From Pavlovales sp. CCMP2436 (Eukaryota > Haptophyta > Pavlovophyceae > Pavlovales), in assembly GCA_026770615.1 (NCBI GenBank), contig MU631423.1, forward strand, positions 314,791-330,345: a DNA stretch of 15,555 nucleotides, read 5' to 3'. The position numbers and the translations under genes are program-made. Shown in pieces: positions 7,195 through 14,217 of the stretch. The stretch's first letter is position 1; each line of letters starts with the position of its first letter. The notes beneath the pieces were generated by a model. That model was not told the origin of the DNA, ran no database searches, and worked only from the letters and a program-made list of their open reading frames with translations.

Positions 7195-7619
7195 ATTTGG
7201 CCGCGATGGCAGCGCGCCGGCGTTTACAATATATCGCCGGGGCCTATCGACCACCCATTTTGCTCGGGTCCTCAAGTGGATGTGCATCACACGCTCCGGC
7301 GGGCGTTGCTACGCGGGGCGGTGCTCACCGGTCTGCACGTGGAGACACCGAGTGCCTTATTGCCGCTGTGTATGTGTGCGTGTGGGCTACAATGACGATG
7401 ATTGGTGGTGAACTCGTACCGGATGCCACAACCCCCCTCCCCCCCCCACATAACGTTTACGTCTATCTAGGTGCGTGGTATGAGACACACTTTGAAGCGA
7501 CATGTGAAGATCTGGCCCTAGGGCTATGAGCTAACGGAGTCTAACAGGAGAAAAGAATACGGCGGAAGTGGGTGAGCTGGGTGGGGTGGGTGTGGGTGTG
7601 TGGTCGAGGGGGGGGAGTG
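7195..7619. other. Gene-free stretch between two TIR elements
   Basis: No frame looks protein-like. Notable features are a C-run region (about 7433-7448) and the G-rich tract at 7570-7619. Confidence 0.5.
7570..7596 (+). other. G-quadruplex-capable G-rich tract
   Basis: Five G runs of at least three (7570-7572, 7579-7581, 7583-7586, 7588-7590, 7594-7596) have loops of 1-6 nt. The tract continues G-rich to 7619, directly at the end of the R1 element. Confidence 0.5.
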
Positions 7620-8727
7620 GAGTGTGTAAGTTTCTAGTTAAACGTCCGTCCCCGGGAGGATCTCACTGGATTTAAGTGTAGAAAAACACTCAGATCCAGG
7701 GATCCACCCCGAGCACACGGATACCGTCCCCACCGCTGATCAGTTCAGCCACACTACAATCGACGAGTGACGATTCTCGACTGGCGCGCTGACCGACCTT
7801 CACTGCTCTCCCTCGCGTCGTCTGAAAGTGCAGCACCGTCTGCGAGTGCGGCCCACCTTCGCGCATCCGAAACATTACTTCCTCGCTAGACTGGCTCGCA
7901 TATGTTGAGATTTTTGCCCGGGGGCAAAAATCACAAGTATGCGCGGCCTATTTGCTGGCCCGTTCTATCCCACCCCTTGACGGGGGTGGGCCTCGGGCGC
8001 AGGACTTTGGGTTGCGGTGTGTGGCGGGCTTGCTGACTCATGTTTGCGTTTTGAAGACTTTGAGCTTGCTGGCTCATGTTTGCTTTTAGGTTTTTTGTCG
8101 CCCGAATGGTGTGACAGCTTGGGTGACTGGCCGGTTTCAAGGGCCCATTTGGTTGCTGAGCGCAGTGTGCGTGAGTGGTGCATGAATATGAAGGACTTGT
8201 CATGGATCAGTGCGTGCATGCGTGACGGGCCTGCTGCGGATTCGTGGTTTATGGCGGGACTGGCTGGTCCTGTTCTGGGTTCGGTGGGACTGGCTGCTCC
8301 TGGTAGTAATGAGGTTTTGGTTCGAGACTGTCTCTGGTTGCATTTTTCCACGTTTGATGTGCGTAAGCGTTGCTGGCCTCGGCTGGGCCTGAGGGTGGGC
8401 TTCGGCTGCATGGAGGGTATGGTCGGGTTTACACCTTTCATGAATCTTCATTATTCGCGCATCAGGCATCTTCGTTTGGCAGGGGTGGTCAGTGCACAGG
8501 TGCGGTATGTGCGCAGTCGAGCTGCATTTTGAGACGAGCGAGACGCAGCAGCGGCCGGTCAGCGCGTCAGTCAGAGAGTCGTCGACTGTCGTGTGTCTGC
8601 CTTAGCGGTGGGGACGGTATCCGTGTGCTCTGCAAAGGTCCCTTGATCCGAGTGTTTTCTCAACACTTGGGCCCGGTGGAGACCTGTCAGGGGTGGACAG
8701 ACGTATTTCTGAATATTTACACTCTCC
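7620..8727. mobile_element. About 1.1-kb element with long terminal inverted repeats (family R1)
   Basis: The left arm (7620 to about 7850) and right arm (about 8520-8727) are inverted copies. A 27-bp block beginning GAGCACACGGATACCG (7711-7737) is perfectly inverted at 8604-8630. Outer ends are GAGTGTGTAAG and TTTACACTCTC. GGAGTG occurs outside both ends (7614-7619 and 8728-8733), but it is low-complexity on the left, so a target duplication is doubtful. The core has a perfect palindrome and reading frames open on both strands but no recognisable protein, so it is probably non-autonomous. Confidence 0.65.
7909..7932. other. Perfect 11-bp-arm palindrome
   Basis: GATTTTTGCCC (7909-7919) and GGGCAAAAATC (7922-7932) are separated by two bases. 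It lies just inside the left arm of the R1 element and could form a cruciform or transcript hairpin. Confidence 0.85.
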
Positions 8728-8788
8728 GGAGTGACGTCGTTATCAACCGACGACGATGAGGGGTCTCGAGCGGAATAAATTACATACA

Positions 8789-8985
8789 GTATGTTATGTT
8801 ATCATGCCACTTCTACCGCCTGGGGCGCAGTTTCTGCGTCCAGGTGGCCCGGGTGTCAGCGTCTGGACGTCACTCTGTTGAGTTTTGGCGTCATCTTGCG
8901 GTGATACCAAAGCGCCAACAGAGCTCCGAAGCAGGCGATTTCGTTTCGGGTTTGGTCGAAGATAGGTTCCACTGCGGTGTCTCGC
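8789..8985 (+). repeat. Dispersed repeat R2, copy 3
   Basis: ATGTTATGTTATCATGCCAC through CTGGGGCGCAGTTTCTGCG to GGTTCCACTGCGG aligns with 5107-5310 at an estimated 80-85% identity by eye. Short minus-strand frames within it are only repeat shadows. Confidence 0.85.
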
Positions 8986-9440
8986 TCCACGCAGCGTAGT
9001 AGTCCACATTGCACCGCATGACAGTGTAAGTCTTCGGGCCTATTGCATTGCCGAAGCACGCACGCAGATGCCAGTTGCGATGTGGAAGGTCGTCGGGTCG
9101 AGGGTTGTCAGATGTCAGCACTGGATCCGGGATCCGGGAAGAGCGTCCGGCGTCGGTTGCTTCGGCGGTGGCGCAGGTGCTGCGTTCGCCTTAGCGTCCG
9201 GACAGGGGGGGGGTCTCGGCTTCACCTTGTTGCCGGAAAGCACGTGCGGCTTCTTCTGCTGCGCGTGCGAGTGGTGCTGCTGTGTCGGCCATCAGCGCGG
9301 ATTGAGTAAGTCCGAGCTGTTCTGCATGGCGATCTGCTCTGCACGGCGTTCCGGCACCAGATCGGTCAGCGAGGAATCAAACGACGGCGGATCGGGCCGT
9401 CGACGTGGGAAGAGAAGTGCATCCTTCCCCATCTCGATTG
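8986..9440. other. GC-rich stretch between repeat copies; no firm gene
   Basis: A plus-strand frame open from 9068 to 9532 contains GFTLLPESTCGFFCCACEWC, and other frames are open on the minus strand. None has a recognisable domain, and the ends lie in repeats R2 and R3. It could be a captured gene fragment like those at 6444-6933, but the evidence is insufficient. Confidence 0.3.
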
Positions 9441-9530
9441 AACATATTATTACTGAAGGTGAGTCAAGCTGGCGTCTGACTGTCCTGGAAGAAGTGCGTA
9501 AATATATTACTGATTGGGTTTCAAGCTGGT
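9441..9530 (-). repeat. Dispersed repeat R3, two tandem end fragments
   Basis: TCAAGCTGGCGTCTGACTG and CCTGGAAG match the inverse of copy 1. A second partial end follows at about 9498-9530 (GTAAATATATTACTGATTGG, then TTTCAAGCTGG), so the end is duplicated in tandem. Confidence 0.55.
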
Positions 9531-9566
9531 AAAATAGTGCTGCGCAGGTGGCGTGCGTAAATATCT

Positions 9567-9950
9567 AGAACTACGTCCGTCCCCTGACAGGTCTTTACTA
9601 GACCAAAGCGTTGAGAAACACTCGAATCAAGAGATCTTTGCATTGCAGAGCACACGGATACCAACAGGAGATCGCAGGCAATAAGAAGAGCGAATTTTGA
9701 GCTTGAGCCTGAGCTTCTTAGCGAATTACATACAAAAAATGCTAAAAATTGCTTAAATTACATACAACAATGCAAAAAAACGAGGCTCAGCTTCTTAACA
9801 CTACGGCTTCTTATTGCCCGCGACACTCTGTACCAACCTCACCACAGAGGCTGATCAGACACACGACAATCGACAACTGTTAGACTGGCGCGCTGACCGG
9901 CCGCTGCTGCATCTCGCTTGTCTCAAAATGCAGCTCACCTGCGCACGTTC
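9567..9950 (+). mobile_element. R1 family copy, interrupted by a nested MITE
   Basis: CTACGTCCGTCCCCTGACAG, GCACACGGATACC and, after the insertion, GACTGGCGCGCTGACCGGCC and TCTCAAAATGCAGCTC align with the arms of the 7620-8727 element, closest to its right arm. The copy is split by the insertion at 9666-9830. No inverted partner is seen to its right. Confidence 0.75.
9666..9830. mobile_element. 165-bp MITE nested in an R1 copy
   Basis: The two ends are inverted repeats: AGGAGATCGCAGGCAATAAG at the left, and the inverse of CTTCTTATTGCCCGCGACAC at the right. TACCAAC flanks both sides (9659-9665 and 9831-9837), a likely target duplication. The uninterrupted R1 copy at 7711-7737 shows the empty-site sequence. 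The AT-rich interior contains GAATTACATACAA-type repeats and no coding sequence. Confidence 0.8.
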
Positions 9951-10159
9951 TCATAGCTGAGCAAAATATAAGACATTTATATTACTCTAAATTGAATAAA
10001 TCAAAAGTTGATTATTTGTTGATGAGTCAAGTAATATGTGCCTTTTTGATGGGGTGACCCTAGATTGAGTTGTAACTATTTGTTGAAATATCGAATCGGC
10101 GCCGTCAAGAACACAATACAGGCAAGTGTATGCAAATGTCACCCCCTGGATCACTTTCT

Positions 10160-10179
10160 AATTTAATTTAATTTAATTT
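10160..10179. repeat. (AATTT)4 pentanucleotide repeat
   Basis: Four exact AATTT units lie in an AT-rich gene-free stretch. Confidence 0.8.
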
Positions 10180-10207
10180 GTGTGGATAGTGATGTTAACT
10201 ATATGTA

Positions 10208-10235
10208 TAGCGGCTCAGCAAGGTTCATAACTTAA
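10208..10235 (-). mobile_element. Lone end of the 308-bp MITE family
   Basis: TA (10208-10209) is followed by GCGGCTCAGCAAGGTTCA (10210-10227), matching the MITE terminus with one change. No matching opposite end is seen downstream. Confidence 0.45.
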
Positions 10236-10395
10236 AATGTGGGGTTCCAATTATTTTTTTGCACGCGCCTGCGCCCGCGCGCCAGCGCCCGGCCCCTGAC
10301 CTGCCCCTGCCTCAGGCTGCGTCGTCCCCGCGCCTCCCGACTGCGCCCGTGTGATCGAATGACCATGCCGTGCGATATAGACGCTAAGTTCATTT

Positions 10396-10432
10396 TAGTT
10401 TTTTTGAAATCATGAGTATCTCAAAAAAACTA
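10396..10432. other. 12-bp-stem AT-rich hairpin
   Basis: TAGTTTTTTTGA (10396-10407) and TCAAAAAAACTA (10421-10432) pair perfectly around a 13-nt loop. It could be a terminator or processing signal, or a MITE relic. No gene adjoins it. Confidence 0.6.
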
Positions 10433-10444
10433 TAATAAAAGTTT

Positions 10445-10525
10445 CCTCCCTCGAAGCGTTGAGAAACACTCGGGCCATGGTACCTTTGCTCAAGCCCATG
10501 GATAGCGTCCCCACTACTGAACTAG
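10445..10525 (+). mobile_element. R1 family, partial diverged copy
   Basis: GCGTTGAGAAACACTCG followed by CCTTTGCTCAAG and GATAGCGTCCCCACTACTGA follows the order of R1 motifs at 7690-7745 and 9608-9660. It runs straight into a foldback element. Confidence 0.5.
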
Positions 10526-10528
10526 ATC

Positions 10529-10649
10529 TAGATCAGCTTGATGATTTGTTGTCACACCGCCAGCCAGAACCTTGTTCATAGCATTAATAAATACATTAAC
10601 GAAGGGGAGTTCGGGCTGGCGGTGTTTCAAGTTCAAGTCAAGCTGATCC
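10529..10649. mobile_element. Foldback-type repeat of about 120 bp
   Basis: Arms GATCAGCTTGA...ACACCGCCAGCC (to 10565) and GGCTGGCGGTGT...TCAAGCTGATC (10614-10649) are inverted, with a perfect 12-bp inner stem and a 48-nt AT-rich loop. The right arm has a second copy at 3738-3787 without its partner. Confidence 0.6.
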
Positions 10650-10762
10650 TGGCATTCACGGTGCCGATTTTTGAACATTATTAATAAAGTTACGCCAATA
10701 ATTTATAAGCTGCCGCTGGCCGGCCGTGTCCAGAGTTCCGGGCAGTAAGTACCCCTGGGCAC

Positions 10763-10855
10763 TAATTCAGTGACCGATTATATTGAGATCCATGCTCCCT
10801 TAAAGGGATACTAAAAGGTTAGACGGGAATGCCGGACTTTTATGGCCGGCTCCCC
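10763..10855 (+). repeat. Direct repeat R6, left copy, with hairpin
   Basis: Begins TAATTCAGTGACCGATTATA; the first 43 bp (to 10805) are identical to 13812-13854. The rest contains GGTTAGACGGGAATGCCGGA and an imperfect hairpin with loop TTTTAT. It marks the left border of the tandem-repeat block. Confidence 0.9.
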
Positions 10856-10867
10856 GTAACGGCGGCC

Positions 10868-11302
10868 ACACGGTAGGCCACCGCGCTCACGCGGCTCTGC
10901 CGTGAGAGCGGCCTGTCCGAGGCCGCCGGCCCATACGGGAAGCTAGTTCCCACCATGAGCGTGCGTACCCCAAACTCGTGAGGGCGGACAAGCGGCGGTG
11001 CTGGCTAAGAGCCGGCACGAGCCCTGACTAGACAAGCGTGGGGGGGAATCGCTGACAGAGTTCAAAGTAGTATACGTTGGTGATCGGGTGGTGCACCGAC
11101 GCTCACGCGGCTCCGACGTGAGAGTGGTAAGTCCGAGGCCGCCCACCCATTGGTAAGCAGCACGTTACTGCTAAAATTCATGAGCATGCGAACCCCAAAC
11201 CCGTTAGGGCGAATAAACAGCAGTGCCGGCTAAGTACCTGCGCGAGCCCTGCTTGGACAATAAGGACCTGCTGATCAGTAGACCAAAGTATGCATACATT
11301 GG
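10868..11302 (+). repeat. Tandem duplication of about 216 bp
   Basis: Landmarks recur in order: GCTCACGCGGCTC at 10885 and 11101, GTCCGAGGCCGCC, ACCCCAAAC, GTGCTGGCTAAG or GTGCCGGCTAAG, CGAGCCCTG, and TACGTTGG or TACATTGG. Each unit keeps a CTCACG/CGTGAG hairpin. It is noncoding in appearance; a structured RNA is possible but unproven. Confidence 0.85.
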
Positions 11303-11323
11303 TGAGTTGGGCCGCGCCTCTAG

Positions 11324-11495
11324 GGCGTGGCCGGGCGCTTCTTGTTGGAGGTGCACCCTGCGTACGCCTTGTGGGCCGCTGCGAACGCCTCGGCGGGCGA
11401 GCGCCGGCGTCTATGGGCTGGTAGACGAAGCGGCAGCTGACACTGCCGAGGCTCTCCACGTTCGCACAGTCGTTGCGCGACGGCGCATCTGCCAA
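11324..11495 (-). pseudogene. Possible gene-end remnant with one frameshift
   Basis: The minus strand reads DAPSRNDCANVESLGSVSCR and FVYQPID, and after a 1-nt shift RRRSPAEAFAAAHKAYAGCT and SNKKRPATP followed by a stop (about 11324). The fragments look protein-like and join plausibly. The upstream side abuts the satellite. Family not recognised; may be chance in GC-rich DNA. Confidence 0.27.
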
Positions 11496-13365
11496 GACTA
11501 TGCGAAGCGTGGTGGCGACGAAGGATAGTCTGCGGATGCCGACCTCTGGTGGGCTAGCAAGTAGCAGGGTATCTGAGAGCTGCGGAACCGGCCGACCTTT
11601 GACCCAGCTGTGATTGAGTCAGAGAGGGCGCACATGGACACCAGCTGCCGCAAGCAAAGGCTACGCGAAGCTTGGTGGTGTTGAAACCAGTGTCTGCGGA
11701 TGCCAACTAAAGGAGGGCTAGCATGGTAATTTAGGGCGACGGAGCCACCAGCCAGCACCGTCTCCTACCCCAGATGTGCTGGAGTGAGAGGAGGGCGCTT
11801 ATTGACACCAGGTGCCGCGAGCCAATGCTGTGCAAAGTAGGGTGGTGACGAAGCATAGCCTGCGGGTGCCGACCAACATGGAAGGCTAGTAGCAGAGAAT
11901 TTTAGAGCTGCGGAGCCGCTTGCGCCGCCTCTTGTCCCAGCTGTGCTGGACAGAGCGGGGCTTGCATCGACACCAGCTGTCGCAAGTTGAGGCTTGTGCA
12001 GAGCGTGGTGATAACGAGGCTGAGCCTGCGGATGCCGACTTCTGGTGGGCTAGCAGGGTATTTGAAGAGCGGCGGAGCAGAGGCCGCCTTCTGGCCTAGC
12101 TGTGCTGGACTAAAAGGGGACGTGCAAGGACAACATCTGCAGCGAGCTCTAGGCTGCCCGAAACATGGTGGTACCGGAACCCGTGCCTGCGGATGCAGAC
12201 CGAAGGGAGCCGCCAGCATAGTATTTCAGGGCAATGGAGCCGCCAGCGCCGCTTCCTGCCCCAGCTGCGCTGGAGTGAGAGGAGGGCGCTTATCGACCCA
12301 GCTATCGCGAGCCCAAGGCTGCACAAAGCGTGGTAGTGACAAGGCATAGCTTGCGGATGTCGACCAATGGAGACTGCCGCTCGCGCCACCTCCATGCCCA
12401 GCTGAGCTGGGCGAAGAGGGGTGGCGCGCATCGACACCAGCTGCCGCGAGCCAAGGCTGGCAAAGCGTGGCGGTGACTAAGTATAGCCTGCGGAAGCCGA
12501 CTACGGAGGGCTCGTAGGGTACTACGAAGCCGCCAGCTCCGCCTCCTGACCCAGTTTTGCTGGAGTGAGAGGTGGAGTGCATCGAGACCAGCTGCCGCCA
12601 GCCAAGGCTGCGCAAAACGTCGTAGCGACGAAGCATAGCCTGCGGATGCCGACCTCTGGTGGGCTAGCAAATAGCAGGGTATCTGAGAGCTGCGGAACCA
12701 GCCGCCTTTTGACCCATCTGTGCTAGGGTTGAGTGAGAGGGGGCGCGCAAAGACACCAGCTGCCGCGAGCCAAGGCTGCGCGAAGCGTGCCAATGCTGCG
12801 CAAAGCGCGGTGGTGACGAAGCATAGCCTGCGGATGCTGAACAAATTGGAAGGCTAGTAGCAGGAAATTTTTGAGCTGCGGAGCCGCTCGCGCAGCCTCT
12901 TCTTGTCCCAGCTGTGCTGGAATGAGAGGAGCGTGCATCGACACCAGCTGCTGCAAGCCGAGGCTTTTGCAAAGCGTGGTGGTATCAAGGCTTGGCCTGC
13001 GGATGCCGACTTCTGGTGGGCTAGCAGGGTATTTGGAGAGCGGCGGAGCAGGCCGCCTTTTGACCCAGCTATGCTGGAGTAAGAGGGGGCGCGCAAAGGC
13101 ACTATCTGCTGCGAGCTCAAGGCTGCGCGAAGCGTGGTGGTGACGTAACCAATGTCTGCGGATGCAGACCAAAGGGGGCCGCCAGCATAGTGTTTCAGGG
13201 CAACGGAGCCACCAGCACCACCTCCTGCCCCAGCTGTGCTGGAGTGGAAGGCTGCGTGCATCGTCACTTGTCACTGCGAGCCAATGCTGCGCTTAGCGTG
13301 GTGGTGACGAAGTATAGCCTGCGGATGCTGACAGAAATGGAAGGCTAGCTACAGGGCATTTTTGG
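11495..13365 (+). repeat. Satellite array of about 165-bp monomers with higher-order structure
   Basis: CTGCGGATGC or a close variant marks 12 units, near 11530, 11694, 11861, 12026, 12187, 12351, 12488, 12640, 12828, 13000, 13155 and 13320. Spacing is mostly 152-172 bp. Other unit landmarks are GACACCAGCTGCCGCGAGCC, GAAGCGTGGTGGTGACGAAG, GGGCTAGCAGGGTAT and CCCAGCTGTGCTGG. Units near 11861, 12026 and 12187 are most like those near 12828, 13000 and 13155, an offset of about 970 bp. Long open frames here on both strands are repeat shadows. Confidence 0.95.
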
Positions 13366-13811
13366 TCTATCGTGCCTGTCGTCTCGTTATTGCGAGTCGC
13401 GGCCGATGAGTCCCACACTGGTCTAGCGCCTTGCGCTCGGTCGTGCGTCGGCTCGATGGCGCCGGTCTACAGACCGTTGCGTCCCGGTGCAAGGACATAA
13501 AGTGCGGGAAGCGTCACTTCCTTCTCCCTGGAGAGTAAGTCGCTTATGCCCTGGGTCCGTGCCGGCCGTTTGATTTGTTATCGACCGAGCGCTGGGCGGG
13601 CGCCCGTTCGATTTATTATCGACCGAGCGCTGGCTCGCGGGCGCCCGACATAGGGCCGTGGCGTCCCCCTTTGCAAGGGTAGGTGAGTGGAGCGATAGCG
13701 ATGCTGTTGGCTTTCGCTTTTGCGCGGCTTTTGCCGCAGAGCCTGGATCAGGTAATCCGGTCAGGAATTAGTAGCCTTACACAAGGTAGTTCTTATTTGT
13801 TGTCGACCAAA
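13366..13811. other. Spacer between satellite and right R6 copy
   Basis: No coding sequence. It contains a 38-43-bp tandem duplication (13567-13604 and 13605-13647) sharing TATCGACCGAGCGCTGG; a related GTTGTCGACC occurs at 13799. Short GC hairpins include GGAAG/CTTCC near 13520. Confidence 0.6.
13567..13647 (+). repeat. Two tandem units of about 40 bp
   Basis: CGTTTGATTTGTTATCGACC (13567) and CGTTCGATTTATTATCGACC (13605) both lead into GAGCGCTGG and a GGGCGCC hairpin-prone end. Confidence 0.85.
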
Positions 13812-13912
13812 TAATTCAGTGACCGATTATATTGAGATCCATGCTCCCTTAAAGAAATGCATACGATGGGAAGGTTAGACGGGAATGCCGGACTTTTATG
13901 TCCGGCTTCCCA
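13812..13912 (+). repeat. Direct repeat R6, right copy, with hairpin
   Basis: Same 43-bp start as the left copy, then an extra 9-11 nt and the same GGTTAGACGGGAATGCCGGA. The hairpin is fully paired here apart from one bulged T: GGGAATGCCGGAC and GTCCGGCTTCCC around TTTTAT. It lies 3.05 kb from the left copy in the same orientation. Confidence 0.9.
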
Positions 13913-14217
13913 TTGAAGCATTACGAGCGTCGCCTCCCCGTTGAATCCCTAAGGCGAGAGGTTGCCGAAGCGGAATGACTGTTATGTATACTTTTTGGAT
14001 GTATAACTACTAGCGTGTTCCGCTCGGGATCCCTCCTAATTAGATAGCAATGAAATAGGTAGTAAATATGTCTAACTTGGTTAGAGGTTTTACTATTATT
14101 ATCATTGCGCCTACTGTTTGGCCTTCGCCCTGTCCTCACGGCAGAGGCGGGAGATTTTCCAGTTTGTCAGAATCGCGTCTGCCCGGTGGCAGCTCTTGCC
14201 ACGGCCGCTCGAAACTG
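13913..14217. other. Gene-free transition region
   Basis: A mixed-composition segment follows the right R6 copy, AT-rich around 13980-14110, then becomes GC-rich at the minisatellite. No supported gene or repeat was seen. Confidence 0.5.

Larger units (their letters stand above)
9951..10440. other. Gene-free stretch with sharp base-composition change
   Basis: AT-rich to about 10255, then a C-rich block (about 10260-10350, GCGCCCGCGCGCC), then AT-rich again. It holds a MITE end, a pentanucleotide repeat and a hairpin. No coding sequence is seen. Confidence 0.6.

Noticed and set aside
8017..8532. 171-codon plus-strand frame, and a 158-codon minus-strand frame at 7965-8441
   Set aside because: Both strands are open over the same DNA, the ends run into the inverted arms of the R1 element, and neither shows a known motif or balanced composition. 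It could be cargo, but this is unsupported.
9068..9532. 154-codon Cys/Gly-rich plus-strand frame
   Set aside because: It starts in or near R2 and ends in R3, has no domain, and competing minus-strand frames are equally open.
12226..13274. Several 100-183-codon minus-strand frames with repeats such as LAAAGVDA
   Set aside because: They are translations of the 165-bp satellite, changing frame between monomers.
11495..13365. CRISPR array
   Set aside because: The whole 165-bp unit is repeated; there are no short identical repeats separated by unique spacers.
10763..13912. LTR retrotransposon with R6 as its long terminal repeats
   Set aside because: The repeats are only about 95-100 bp, do not show TG...CA ends, and the interior holds satellite rather than gag-pol sequence.
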